Below are positions 11,601-20,309 of a stretch of DNA of 64,000 nt, one piece after another. The position numbers and the translations under genes were made by a program. Each line of letters starts with the position of its first letter. Position 1 is the stretch's first letter. The notes under the pieces were generated by a model. It was not told the origin of the DNA. It made no database searches and was given only the letters and a program-made list of their open reading frames with translations. The stretch spans positions 682,001 through 746,000 of the forward strand of contig JAGYXB010000096.1 in NCBI GenBank assembly GCA_022495005.1, given 5' to 3'. This DNA comes from Rhyacophila brunnea. Its lineage: Eukaryota; Arthropoda; Insecta; Trichoptera; Rhyacophilidae.

Positions 11601-14592
11601 TCGGTGTTTTGTAAAAAGGGCGAATTAACCAAAATGCTATTTTACAGGAGGAGGATTTTTAACTTTTGACATTTATTTGTTTATTACCTGTGGATGATTG
11701 TAAATATCTAACAAGTTTATAATAAAGCTTAGAAAGAATATTGTCATTATAATAGGCATTATTATATAATATTTTAAAAGGCCTAATATGTCACATTCGC
11801 TTTTTATTCGTAATTTTAATTAATTTAATTTTGGTCGATTATCGTTTTTTAAGTACTTTCCTGTGGAGACACAAATTCGCCGTTTTTACACAACAAAGCT
11901 AGTGGGGTACATATTGTATCTTCATTAAAATCTCGATTTCGCCAAAATGGTTGATTCGCCCTTTTTACAAAACACCGAATATGTACTATGTGTATTTGCC
12001 ATTATACAGTGGAACTCGGTTATTACGATCACGGATATAGCGAGATCTCGGATGTAACGAGGAAACATTCGTTGACATTTTAGTTTATGATTTTCTCCAT
12101 ACATTTATTCACTTTTATAACAAGCTACTTATCAGGTATACCGAGCTAAAATATCGTTAAAAATTTTGTTAAAAGTATTAATGTGTCGATCGTTTAAAAA
12201 CATTTCGACCCTAAGCAATAAAATCCGACCGGACAGGATGCCGCCAGGATCGGATTAGGTTTATGATACTAAGTACCTACCTAATTGGTGTTTTCGCCGA
12301 CAATATTGAAAAAATTATCCACGCATATGGTTGAAATTGCATGTAAAAAATCCAAGATTTGTGAAGTCAGTAGGTACATTACAATAAACAACTTTTTTTG
12401 TAGTTATGAATGCCATGCTTATTTCGGGGAAAATTCTAAGTATTTTTGTTTGAAATGCGACTTTTTGTGTTATGTGACCGCTCATTTAAAAATACTTATT
12501 GTCTGATATAACAAGTAACGCTTATAATGAGCAAATTCAGTTGGTCCCATCTTCCTTGTAATAACCAAGTTCAACTGTATATGTTTTCTTCAGTTCAGTT
12601 TGTTTCGTTTCAATTTATGATCTATGTAACAGTCGCACAGATACATAAAGGAAGTAATTGTATTGGAAAATTTGGTGCACTGCGGGCAAATTAGTTTACT
12701 AATAATCTGGACAAATTTTAGAGTAATTTCTATTACAGTATACTTTAGTGCTAGAACACGGTGGTCGAGTGGACGGCGGGGCGGCACCGGCGTGTGCAAC
12801 TCAAACGTATAACCGTGTGTGAAATGAGTCTACACATTCACTCTGGCCAAGCACTTAGTATGATATGACTTTAACTCAAATACAAATTATTGTTTTCTTT
12901 CAGAGTTTTACATTCAACGCCAGTCACAAAGAAGAGAAATCATTAACCTGTAAGGTAAATCATTTTCTATCCTATTCTTTTACTTTGACCATATCCACTC
13001 CTCAGTTCAAGCATGTGAATACCACATGGCGCCTAAAAGAATCCCTGACGTCTGCCGGTTTTCTTGCATCTTCCCAGGTTATGCTAGCAACTCGTAACTG
13101 GTTTGTAATGGATGGTAATTAACAGCCTTCCAGAACACCGGAATCCAGTTTGCTTGAGCATGCAGTTATTATTATTTTTAGGCAATAAACTAGTTTAATA
13201 AAAAAACACCCCACTATTTGCTAACGTTGATTTAGTGGCTTCACGTCCGTTAACCGAACATCCAATCAAATACAAAAGAACTATATATATATATATATTA
13301 TATTGCGAGGATTAGACGCATTCTAAATGCTTTCTCACTCGGACTTATGTTTAGTTCAAGCCTTGTTTCATAAAGATAATAATTGAGGTGCTGAGAATTG
13401 AACTAATAATACAAGTGTTACTGAAATCGACTAATTTTTTCAATGTTTGCCACGCATTGAATCGAATACGTAATTGCAACTGAATTTTGAATATTTCTAT
13501 GTAAATTACGAAAAATAAAAATGTAAAAGGGGGAATTAATTGTAATATAATTACAAGATAAAAAGAACTTTTTATATACGTTTTTAAATTCTGTTGAACC
13601 ATATAAATTTGACTTGACTAGCTTAAACGATCAAAAAAATGTACTTTACATGTCATATTGATTTCCATAGTAACGCACGTATATATTAATAATTTAGTTG
13701 CTAGGACCCCAGACCCCTAGCAACCAATAATGGTGTCGAAATAACTTTTCATACAAAACAGAATTAACTGAAAATGAATTCAATTCTACTTAAAGATGGC
13801 TAAAAGTATTTAAAAAATGCATTGGCATCGTGTTCTGATACATTCTAAAAATTTCAAATGTCTAGCTAGTCGGGAAGTTAGTTAAAAATCGATTGCAAGA
13901 TTTGTACCGGACAAAGAACCACCGGACAAATAAGAATACGAGCTAAGAAAACGTTGTAAAAATGAAACAGGTCTACAGTAATTACACTACTAGCGGGAAA
14001 CTGTGAATTCAGGCGCGTAAAATCGGGGTTCCACCGTATTTCAAAACAAATGAATAACAATATTACACTCCTCATTTTTTTGGAGTACGCAATTTTGATT
14101 TTACGGAGATCTTCAATATTGTATGGGTATATTACAACTCAATTTATAATGTTTAATTAATTCTTGAAATCCATATCTCGTTGATTTTGTGTGTCTGTCT
14201 TTTTTACACAGTTTTTCATATCATGTACCTGTAAATCGAGGGATGAGCGTACCTAGTCTTTTTCATGGATTCTAAATGATAAATTTTATTAAAAATATTT
14301 TAAACCCTCACAGATTTGCGGCAAACTGTCGAAAAGCCGTAGCTCTCTCTACCACCACCACAGAACGCATGATGAGGTAAAGAAATATCCGTGCACCTCT
14401 TGCATCAAGTCTTTCTCCACGAGGTCTGACCTGGTGAAGCACACACGGGTCCACACGGGAGAAAAACCCTTCAAATGTGACATCTGTAGCAAAACATTTA
14501 CGCAGAACGGAACCCTCAAAGCGCACCGACTCAACGTCCACATGCATAGTTTGGTAAACGAAAGCTTGACAGTTAAAATAACTCATGAATAA
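5661..14592 (+). CDS. ZAD-C2H2 zinc-finger protein, 285 aa, 5 exons
   Basis: Exons: 5661-5789, 8568-8711, 9794-10048, 12904-12954, 14314-14592. All introns are GT-AG and phase 0, and the joined frame is open to TAA at 14590-14592. The ZAD domain occupies residues 1 to about 80, with zinc-binding pairs CRIC (C14, C17) and CASC (C55, C58); the first intron falls between them. A linker (residues 92-176) holds a basic cluster around TTRRRRKR that could be a nuclear localisation signal. Three C2H2 fingers follow at 192-212, 220-240 and 248-269; the first finger's C-x2-C pair is itself split by the last intron (TGT AAG, then ATT TGC). ZAD proteins of insects are nuclear DNA-binding factors whose ZAD mediates dimerisation; the target is unknown. 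AATAAA occurs near 14732. Intron 1 carries two SINEs and a mariner, intron 3 two MITEs. The 51-bp fourth exon is the least independently supported part, but the finger it completes argues for it. Confidence 0.88.
6033..6197 (+). repeat. tRNA-derived SINE, family A
   Basis: It contains a B-box-like CAGGTTCAAATCCTGGGTCT, then ACATTGTTTTTCAATTTGTG, a CAAAAAAATCTGTTAATA block, a GGAGGCCCGTATGATG block and ends near ATTAGGATCGGA. The 5' part of the tRNA-like head is missing. It lies in intron 1 of ZAD gene 1. Confidence 0.7.
6839..6985 (+). repeat. tRNA-derived SINE, family A, 3' truncated
   Basis: A fairly complete tRNA-like head is visible, with A-box-like GGCCTAGTGGTCGG and B-box AAGTTCGAATCCTGGGTCTG, followed by the shared body ACACATATTGTTTTTCAA. 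It stops before the CTGTTAATA block seen at 6033-6197. The two copies lie about 640 bp apart, in the same orientation. Confidence 0.7.
7140..8441 (+). mobile_element. mariner transposon, nearly complete
   Basis: The element is bounded by inverted repeats of about 29 bp starting CGAGGGTGGGTCAATAA, with one mismatch between the arms (AAGTCC left, AATTCC right), and flanked by TA dinucleotides at 7138-7139 and 8442-8443. That is the Tc1/mariner target site. Its 1.3-kb length is normal for mariner and it encodes one transposase ORF. The near-identical ends suggest a fairly recent insertion. It sits in intron 1 of ZAD gene 1 in the same orientation. Confidence 0.95.
7329..8324 (+). CDS. mariner transposase, C-terminus frameshifted
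   Basis: It catalyses cut-and-paste transposition of the surrounding mariner. From the ATG at 7329 ([13 protein letters not shown]) the protein is 331 aa; an in-frame ATG at 7314 is also possible and adds five residues. An N-terminal paired-like helix-turn-helix region ([26 protein letters not shown]) is followed by the catalytic D,D34D triad: D in [11 protein letters not shown] in HQDNARVH, and the third D in [13 protein letters not shown]. Family proteins run to about 345-350 aa. Here a one-base shift just before the TGA at 8322 removes roughly the last 18 residues; the bases downstream remain open in another frame up to a TAA. All catalytic residues are present, so whether the truncated protein works is open. 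The longer upstream ORF from 6987 is just frame read-through of the 5' region. Confidence 0.9.
   Translation: MEKIEFRAVIKHFNIKGLTAKEIKNELDLVHGISAPSLATIYNWLNEFKRGRTSTKDEPRSGRPVEVTTPEMINKIHDMVLSDQRLKLSEIIEVTGISKGSVISILHDKLGMKKISARWVPRLLTVDNKRNRVVASKALLSLMQRNPDEFFRRFVTVDETWIHHYTPETKEQSKQWIAKGKPCPKKAKTVKSAGKVMATVFWDAREIIFVDYLEKGKTITGDYYASLLDQLKNEIEEKRPHLNRKKILFHQDNARVHTCLRSMAKIEELKFELVDHPPYSPDLAPSDFFLFPNLKKWLSGQRFFSNEEVIDRTNAYFEDLPKTYFSDGLKN
9195..9330 (+). repeat. Left end of MITE family E
   Basis: ACAGTGAAACCCTATTTTTC followed by GAAGGGGCTGATAAAAAA matches the left terminus at 27733 (ACAGTAAAACCCTGATTTTA then GAAGGAACTGACAAAAAA). The right end was not found nearby. Confidence 0.45.
9468..9573. 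repeat. 106-nt near-perfect hairpin
   Basis: The two arms pair over about 45 bases with a loop of about 14 nt: TGAGTACCTCCGCTACACGG on the left faces CTTCCATGTAGCGAAGGTAC on the right. The few mismatches are single or double bases. It lies in intron 2 of ZAD gene 1. It could be a microRNA-type precursor or a very small palindromic MITE; no second copy was seen in this window. Confidence 0.6.
10250..10690. repeat. Dispersed repeat family G, copy 1
   Basis: Blocks such as CCCCGTTTACACATGCATAG, AACATGTATTATC, TGCGTGCATGAATCAAA, TGGCGAACCTGCTGG, TGAAGAATGAGATT and ACGTGTAAACAGTT recur in the same order at 49088-49500. Both ends carry TTTACAC/GTGTAAA-type words, suggesting an inverted-repeat MITE. 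It lies in intron 3 of ZAD gene 1. Confidence 0.6.
11400..11590 (+). repeat. Dispersed repeat, related to 49500-49590
   Basis: GCGAACAGGTCACCGCATTG followed by CATTCGAAAATCATCAATAA matches GTGAACAGGTCCCCGCATTG and CATTCGAAAATAATCAACAA at about 49520-49560. No coding potential is evident. Confidence 0.5.
11602..11977. mobile_element. MITE with about 35-bp terminal inverted repeats
   Basis: The left end CGGTGTTTTGTAAAAAGGGC and the right end GCCCTTTTTACAAAACACCG are exact inverted copies, and similarity continues inward (GAATTAACCA on the left against a GAATCAACCA equivalent on the right). Length is 376 bp with no coding capacity. The flanks give no clear target-site duplication, so the superfamily is undetermined. 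Intron 3 of ZAD gene 1. Confidence 0.75.
12007..12577. mobile_element. pogo/Tc1-type MITE with CAGT ends and TA flanks
   Basis: It starts CAGTGGAACTCGGTTATTAC and ends with the inverted form GTAATAACCAAGTTCAACTG, flanked on both sides by TA (12005-12006, 12578-12579). Ends beginning CAGT with a GTTATTACG-like continuation and TA duplication are characteristic of pogo/Tigger elements. The 571-bp interior has short ORFs only. Intron 3 of ZAD gene 1. Confidence 0.75.
12755..12835 (+). repeat. Single arm of GC-rich hairpin repeat H
   Basis: GGACGGCGGGGCGGCACCGG then GTGTGCAACTCAAACGTATA and CCGTGTGTGAAATG match one arm of the full hairpin at 56250-56402. The second arm is absent here. It is far more GC-rich than its surroundings. 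Confidence 0.6.
13010..13172 (-). repeat. Dispersed repeat, probably antisense LINE 3' end
   Basis: The series ending in CAGCCTTCCAGAACACCGGA and ATCCAGTTTGCTTGAG recurs at 36050-36262 and 60090-60330 in the same orientation. In the 36 kb copy the minus-strand reading WLGHVQRMPEE resembles the last segment of many non-LTR retrotransposon ORF2 proteins. Assignment to LINEs is an inference from that copy. Confidence 0.4.
13549..13965. repeat. Dispersed repeat D, copy 1 (about 415 bp)
   Basis: This stretch is present again, in the same orientation and with high identity by eye, at 53801-54230. Shared landmarks include TTACAAGATAAAAAGAACTT, CATATTGATTTCCATAGTAA, AAAATGAATTCAATTCTACT and GGCATCGTGTTCTGATA. 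Copy 1 has an extra CAGACCCCT-type duplication near 13710. It is followed at 13998-14037 by a right end of MITE family E, and the DNA before it resembles family E interior, so it may lie within such an element. Intron 4 of ZAD gene 1. Confidence 0.7.
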
Positions 14593-15139
14593 ATGATCAG
14601 TGACATTAAAAAATGCATTTTTATTTCACTCGTCAATATTGAGGAAATTCATTCACCAATCAGAAAGAGAGGGCAAGACTGTAAAAGAGCACCCGGACAG
14701 TTACACGTGCAAACAGATTCACAACAATATTTAAATAAAAAAAATGAAATACTTAAATAAGATAGAGGAGGACTACGTCACTGTTGTGAACGAGAAGAGA
14801 TACTGATATTAAGGTATCGACATATACCCTCTCACTCTAAGCGTCTGCGATTGGAAACTTTAAATCTTCAACTTCAGTGATAGTCGACTTTTCCGAAAAT
14901 GGGTTTAGTGCCAGGAAAAGCTGTCAACTATTATTAAGTATTAATTAAAATATAAGACTGTATTTTATTTTAATAATTATTACAATATATTTCCACCAAG
15001 GAATGACAGTTGAAACCATAAAATGTAGTTACTTAAGAAAGTTGGTATAATTATTCCATAATTGGAGGGAATGGGAATTTTTAATGTGGGGACCAACCAG
15101 GGCTTAAATTGTCATTAATAAATGTGTTATCCCTTTTCT
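14593..15139. other. 3' flank of ZAD gene 1, no further gene
   Basis: The stretch after the stop codon contains AATAAA near 14732, a plausible polyadenylation signal. No ORF or repeat of note is seen before the MITE starting near 15140. Confidence 0.4.
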
Positions 15140-15558
15140 ACAACGCATCACCTCTTGAGGTAGGCTGTGGAGATCCGACATACATAGTGCACACAAAACT
15201 TTGTCAGTCACACGTATTTGTTTTCATTGAACTAAGAATACAAATTGCAGATATCGATTAGTTTTAAAAATTCAATTAAATCCTGATTAAAGCAAACCAT
15301 AATAAATATTAGATAAAAATTATTCTTCTATCTATAAAATATCGAAAATTATGCCATTAAATCACACATAACTTTAGATATTTTATAGATAGAAGAATAT
15401 ATTTTATATGTTATGGTTTGGCTTAGACATGGTTTAATTGAACTTTAAATTATTCTGCAATTTGTATGTTAAATGAAAACAAATAATTATGACTGACAAA
15501 ATGTAGTGCGCTCTATTTATGTTGAATCTCCTCAGCCTACCTCCACCCTTCGCCACCG
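15140..15558. mobile_element. Foldback MITE, family F1
   Basis: The left arm (TGAGGTAGGCTGTGGAGATC, GTTTTCATTGAACTAAGAAT, AACCATAATAAATATTAGAT) and right arm (ATGTTATGGTTTGGCTTAG, AATGAAAACAAATAATTATG, CAGCCTACCTCCACCCTTCG) are inverted copies meeting in the middle around ATAGATAGAAGA. About 420 bp, non-coding. Confidence 0.75.
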
Positions 15559-15620
15559 CTTCATAAACCTCCTCCCCCCTATTACACAGTATTGACAATA
15601 ATCATAACCCTACACAATTT

Positions 15621-15630
15621 CAAATGTAAT
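15621..15630. repeat. Target-site duplication, left, of the non-LTR element
   Basis: CAAATGTAAT here is repeated as CAAATGTAATTTTT at 17567-17580, bracketing the retroelement 15631-17566. The left copy merges with the poly(T) run that is the element's poly(A) tail on the minus strand. Confidence 0.8.
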
Positions 15631-16018
15631 TTTTTTTTTTTTTTTTGTGATTTTACCGAGGCTTTGACTGCGACTCGCTGTCATATCGCCTCTTCTCTTC
15701 TAGAAGGGGATCCTTCGATCAGGTCCTCACTCCTATTCTGTTAAATGGCTTTATAATTATTTTGTCTAGCTCTTCCGTCTTTCTTTCTTTTTAGACGCCA
15801 GTGTTTTATGCACCAGAATCGCTCTCCTCCGTATCCATCCCTTCTGTATTTTCGATACATCATGTAATCATTGAATTTCAGATAGTCTAATTCAGACCTC
15901 AGCCAAGTCTCTGAGATTAATGCTATTGAAATTTTTGTCTTATTAAGTAGAGTTCTATATCATCCTTTTTTTGCTTCATACTTCTGGCATTCCATTGTAA
16001 AATCCTAATTTGTTTTTA

Positions 16019-16459
16019 TTATCCATTTTGCTCCAGAACCTCCCCTAGAATTTCCTTTAAGTGTCCTTCTTTGAATTGTTTGCATACCCAGTCCACTGTT
16101 TTAATTATTAGTTGTTTAATGATCTGCTGCCAGTCTCCCCCTTTCAGCAAGACTTTCATAATTTCTCCCATCGCGTTAACCTCTGTCTTCCCCTTTGAAT
16201 TTTTCTTATTTTTTGTAGGCTTTACGCTACCACCTGTAGATATTATTGTTGAGCCTGAAGCTTCTACCACCGCTTCTTCTTTCTTTTTGTTTTCCTTAGT
16301 TTTTTGAATTGTTTCGCTTTCATCTCTTCCTACGATTTTTTTTTGTTTTAATATGTCAGCATAGCTATTATTTAACATATTTTTTTTTGCTTCCTTGAAA
16401 GGTATGTTCATTTTTTCATTGCTTCTTTGCAATTCTTTTCCTCTTGCCACTTTGGGCAT
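16019..16459 (-). pseudogene. ORF1 C-terminal part in shifted frame
   Basis: This minus-strand frame overlaps the end of the upstream ORF1 by 52 bases and carries on from it (NIPFKEAKK, SYADILKQKK, ending KEILGEVLEQNG and a stop at 16019). The overlap region reads as protein in both frames only because of the shift; the natural protein would use the first frame up to about 16420 and this one after it. The Lys-rich tail is usual for LINE ORF1. I regard the break as decay, not programmed frameshifting, although the A-run makes slippage imaginable. Confidence 0.7.
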
Positions 16460-17331
16460 TTTTGGCTGTTTGCCGCGTGGTTACCTTTGCAATTGATGCA
16501 CGTAATTTCCTCATTTTTTTCGCAGGTTTTGTGGTTTTCACTACACTTAGGGCACGTTTCTACTGTACGTCCGCAATTGTTCGCGATATGCCCATATCGC
16601 CAGCATTTGTAGCATTGCATAACCCTGAATACATACGGTTCTACAGCAAAAGAGACTCCATATATGTAAATTGTTCTCGGCAATATTTTCTCCCCAAATT
16701 TAATACTGACTGACGAGGTCTTTGTCAGCTCTCCTGTATCACCTTTTCTTGTCAACCTCTTAAGGTTGATTACTTTTGCATCACTTTTGATTTCCATTTG
16801 CAGTTCTTGGAGGTCCATATCAATATCGACTTTTCTTATTACTCCATAAGAGCAGGAGTCATTCTCTTTGGTCACAAAACCGAGATCTTTGAGTTCTCCA
16901 GCTTGTTTCACTTTATCTGCTTCTTTTTCGTCTTCTACTTGGATGTACGTCTTTAAATTTTTATTGTAAATTTTCTGTACTTTTACTCCTGCCTTATGCA
17001 GCATCTGCGCTATTTTCAATTTTAATGGAATTTTACTTCCCGTCGCTATCATGACGATGTTTTGGTTTCCCTTTGGAGTGACCCCAGAGTCTCTTCTGGG
17101 TTTTTTTCCAGAGGTCACCGTCTGCCATTCTTCTTCTTTTTCTCCAACCACTTCCTCTTCATCATCGTTTCTTTTCTTCTTCGTTTTTTTGGTTTCATTC
17201 ACTTCCATCGTGGTGTTTTCCATTTTATTGCTTTTGCCGTTCACGCGGTCTTGGAATTCGCGCAACAGTGTGAACAAAAAACAGTGTGGACAACCCCTCG
17301 CTTCACAGCGTTTGACGCACTCCCCGCACAA
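16408..17331 (-). CDS. Non-LTR retrotransposon ORF1 (gag-like) protein, N-terminal part
   Basis: An RNA-binding gag-like protein of a LINE. This frame gives up to 307 aa; the true start may be an internal Met (MENTTMEVNETKK, about residue 37), since the first 36 residues look like translated leader. A charged, Lys/Glu-rich N-terminal third is followed by a central region and then zinc knuckles: CYKCWRYGHIANNC (C-x2-C-x4-H-x4-C), CPKCSENHKTC and CINCKGNHAANSQKC. Three such knuckles at the C-terminal side are typical of I/Jockey-group ORF1. The frame closes just after the third knuckle (CPKWQEEKNCKEAMKK), but coding character continues in another frame (16019-16459), so a single-base shift in an A-rich run is likely. 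Confidence 0.85.
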   Translation of the reverse strand: MCGECVKRCEARGCPHCFLFTLLREFQDRVNGKSNKMENTTMEVNETKKTKKKRNDDEEEVVGEKEEEWQTVTSGKKPRRDSGVTPKGNQNIVMIATGSKIPLKLKIAQMLHKAGVKVQKIYNKNLKTYIQVEDEKEADKVKQAGELKDLGFVTKENDSCSYGVIRKVDIDMDLQELQMEIKSDAKVINLKRLTRKGDTGELTKTSSVSIKFGEKILPRTIYIYGVSFAVEPYVFRVMQCYKCWRYGHIANNCGRTVETCPKCSENHKTCEKNEEITCINCKGNHAANSQKCPKWQEEKNCKEAMKK

Positions 17332-18324
17332 AGTGCACTATCCGTGCAACAATAAATATTTTTCACTTTTTCTCAAGCACTGGCACTGATTGTCAAAATC
17401 ACATGGGACCACACATGTTGAGTTTATTGTCAAATTCATTTACAAACAATATTATTTTTGTTGTATCCCGTATTTATAACCGTTCGCGAGTAACCAGGCG
17501 AATATCGTCCCGAATACGCAAGCGAAGTTGTACAACCTCACTCCACCGCTGTTGGCTTCCGACTCCCAAATGTAATTTTTAGTGCCCATACCTGAAAAAG
17601 CTTACCGTGAGTAAAACACGTGCTGCAGAAACAATAACATGGTGAATACCAAGTGTTTTATTTGTGTCCGGAAATTTGTACGTATGCAGTTGTCCATATC
17701 ACACCAAGAGATATTGATTTAGAAACCGATGGCCATGTAGCATTGAAATCAAATTCACGTCAATAAAAAAAGACAAGAAAATACATAGGTAAGTAAATTA
17801 GATATACTATCATATCGTATATATTTATGTAAAATTCTGATGATTCAAAAGTAGGTTAACTCGTAAAGCATCAAGTCGTACCTATCAAATTAATGGACAT
17901 TGAATCTAATAAAATTTGATCATTACTGTCTGCAATGCTCCACATACGATGTGTTTTTTTTTATCTCAATGCTATACGCCCTCTCTTTCGGGTACAACGT
18001 TCGCGGTGAACTGTGATACGGCGAAATGTATATGTACAATTTACATGTGACAACTCTGAATCTCTTGAAAAGACCTACATAATATCTTCGCCCCAAAAGC
18101 AAAAAGGCACTTGTGCATAAATTGAGTTTTTGAGAAAAACGCATTTTAAGTGTTTTTGGAGTGAAACTTAAATCGTGGATAGGTTATTACTTAATATTTT
18201 GAAATGAAATTTGGAACACATGTGACCTAATTAATCAAGATTGAAATGCAATTTTTATTTTTTTTATAATTTGTCAATTTTTGATTTTTAATAAGTTTTA
18301 AGTCACATGTTACCTTTTTCCTAT

Positions 18325-18486
18325 ATGCATTTATGAATAGCTTTATCTTCATCTTTTGATTTGCGAGCGTCCACTTTACGCTTATTGTGATCTTCCAAAA
18401 TATTTATTTGGGCCTCTTTGTCCGCTGCCAACATGTTTTTAAATATGTCACAAATTTCACAAGTGCCCTTTTTCTGCAATGAAATT
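18325..18486 (-). pseudogene. Transposase fragment related to the 45-47.6 kb transposase
   Basis: Read on the minus strand it starts after an acceptor-like TTGCAG with KKGTCEICDIFKNM, continues with LAADKEAQINILEDHNKRKV and DARKSKDEDKAIHKC, and ends at TAG. Spacing and residues resemble the KSDRCDLCEKFDVAKK...YDHHITVKNAMRSERKRDK part of the transposase at 46640-46790: a C-x2-C pair, then a histidine, then a Lys/Arg/Asp-rich helix. It is only about 50 residues, with no other domains left. Confidence 0.5.
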
Positions 18487-18569
18487 ATTTTTTTGTACAA
18501 AGGCCCTTACTCACTTTAAATAATTACACTTGTTACCTTTTTCCTATATTATTTTTGTAAACACTGCAC

Positions 18570-18720
18570 ATAGTTTATTTTATTTTGTTAACTGTCAATT
18601 CATGGTGGAACTGCATTGGTTTGTTGTTTTTATTTAATAAAACGCAATTTTTTTGTTGTACTTATTCCACTTTTAATCAATAGATTAGGACCGGTTTCAT
18701 CCGCCTCAGAGGGACATTTT
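18570..18720 (+). repeat. Palindromic MITE family I, one arm
   Basis: TTAACTGTCAATTCATGGTG, TTGTTTTTATTTAATAAAAC, ACTTATTCCACTTTTAATCA and GACCGGTTTCATCCGCCTCA occur in this order. The same arm is at 49603-49700, and both arms occur at 20310-20500. Confidence 0.65.
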
Positions 18721-19150
18721 ACTCCTAGTTCCTAAAATAAGGTACATGTTACCTTTTTCCTATACATTAAACGAAGATCAGTTTACAAATACACAAGTAA
18801 CCTTTATTTTCTTTGCTCAATTGTGAATTCATGGGTTTTGCTTCATAAATGCCGTTTTGCCCATAATGTAGAGAAAAAAATTATGAAGAAAACTGCATTC
18901 ATAACTCAAAACCGTCAAAATTGCACATGTACCCTTTTGCTTTTGGGGCGACGATATGTTCATCGATTCTAATTCTGAAGGTTCTTTAGATTTTCCCAAT
19001 ATAGATTCGGTTACAGTCATTGCATGCCAATTTATTGTTGCTGATCTATGAATTATGAATTGAACACAGACAACAAATTATTTTATATTTCAATTCCAGG
19101 ATTTTTTTTACCATTTATACATATACCTACTCTATGTTTTCTTTGACTTA

Positions 19151-19425
19151 ACCGGTTCTATGCCTTCGGAGAGGTTTCTCGCTCTCTATGACACCGTGAT
19201 AGACAGGCTGCACATACATATTTCGCGAGTTATATCATCCGACTTTAAACTCAAATTACTAGCTACTGTCGATTGATTTGCATTATCTAAAAAATTAAAC
19301 ACAGTGACATCTGTTTGAATAATTATGAAATACTCAACCACAAATTATCGATATTACAGCGATTTTAGTAAGAGCTTACATTCAATGTGTTAAATATCTG
19401 CGGCCTGTCAAATACTGCACATGAT
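19151..19425 (-). repeat. Dispersed repeat family F2, inverted relative to 39634-39893
   Basis: Landmarks ACCGGTTCTATGCCTTC, CGCGAGTTAT, ACTGTCGATTGATTTGCAT, CACAGTGACATCTGTTTGAA and CGATTTTAGTAAGAGCTTAC are found as reverse complements, in reverse order, at 39634-39893. Non-coding. Confidence 0.7.
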
Positions 19426-19837
19426 GCATAGAAAAGGTTAATAAACATCATTCAATTGACTGCACTCTAGAATCATTCATTCAAAATTCTGAACAAGACA
19501 CTCGAATCTGTGTTATTAAATGTTCACAGCGAATTGACAAGGATTGGTGTAAAGGGTTCAATAAATAAATCATAATTCATATTGGTTATTTTATTAATAA
19601 AATATAATATACTATTATATTTATAAATTTTCTAAACAAATAATAATACACTATAATGAAACATTTTCTTTTATAAAATACATTCTTAACATTATTGTAG
19701 ATGTGAGTCGCCTACTTCCAATATCCTCCAACTTCACGGACAATCAAATGGATTGTTTTATGCAAATGTAGATAAGATTTAATTACAGTCAATGTCTTTA
19801 GGACTCAGATGACTTTGATGACTCAGACTTTATTAGA

Positions 19838-19980
19838 TATGATGGATAATAGAGCTCTCCACAAAGTTTATGAAGGATCCCATGTAGGCACTCGACCCCT
19901 GGGCCGCCTCCAGAGATGGGCGGATAACGTTAAAAGGGAGGCTAAGTGTCATCGAGAGAGAGATAGCTGGATGACCTGAA
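19838..19980 (+). pseudogene. Non-LTR retrotransposon ORF2 C-terminal fragment
   Basis: One frame reads MDNRALHKVYEGSHVGTRPL, then GRLQRWADNVKREAK and so on to a stop. The G-x-R-x-x-G-R-x-x-x-RW-x-D-x-V pattern is the usual tail of RTE/Jockey-type ORF2 proteins. Nothing upstream in frame, so it is a 5'-truncated relic. Confidence 0.5.
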
Positions 19981-20309
19981 TGGTCTGTACCGTTAGCTCA
20001 ACTAGTTATTGTTTGTATTGTACCTATTTAGCGTAAAGAAAATTTCTATAAGTAGTTGGATTTTTAATTTTTTGATTTACACAATTTATTTTTCAATTAG
20101 ATTTTTAGTGTAGGTATGACCATCAATTTCTAATGTCCCCTCTAAAAATTTACACAAACTTAGAGGGAACACCGGTTGTCATTCTCAAGTATTGATTCAC
20201 CGTATAAGAAAGGCTTTTAGTTAAATTCACAATGGTTTTACGCTTATATAGATTTTTAACATTTCGTAAGTTAATCGGGGTTATTGATTGGTTGGCGTAT
20301 TGGTATCAT

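Larger units (their letters stand above)
15631..17566 (-). mobile_element. Internally deleted non-LTR retrotransposon (gag-only)
   Basis: On the minus strand the element runs from GGGAGTCGGAAGCCAACAGC (17566) to a poly(A) tail (15631-15646) and is flanked by a CAAATGTAAT target-site duplication. It holds a 5' leader, an ORF1 (gag) with CCHC knuckles, then only about 400 bp before the tail. Those 400 bp include a short degraded stretch that reads ISIALISETWL-like in pieces, consistent with the N-terminus of the AP endonuclease of ORF2. No reverse transcriptase is present. The arrangement resembles half-LINE elements that keep ORF1 and lose ORF2. The family is likely in the I/Jockey group, from the gag type. 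Confidence 0.85.
18082..18957. mobile_element. DNA transposon remnant with GCCCCAAAAGC inverted ends
   Basis: The left end TTCGCCCCAAAAGCAAAAAG and the right end (CCCTTTTGCTTTTGGGGCGA) are inverted copies, and similarity continues for about 60 bases (left CACTTGTGCATAAATTGAGT, right inverse with CATGTGCAATTTTGACGG). Inside, the motif GTTACCTTTTTCCTATA appears three times (about 18311, 18534, 18747). A minus-strand protein fragment lies at 18325-18486, and a separate palindromic MITE arm has inserted at about 18570-18720. Flanking duplication is not clear. Confidence 0.7.

Noticed and set aside
16071..17389. Several plus-strand ORFs opposite the retroelement
   Set aside because: They are antisense shadows of the gag-like ORF1, with Ser/Phe-rich runs mirroring Lys/Glu codons.
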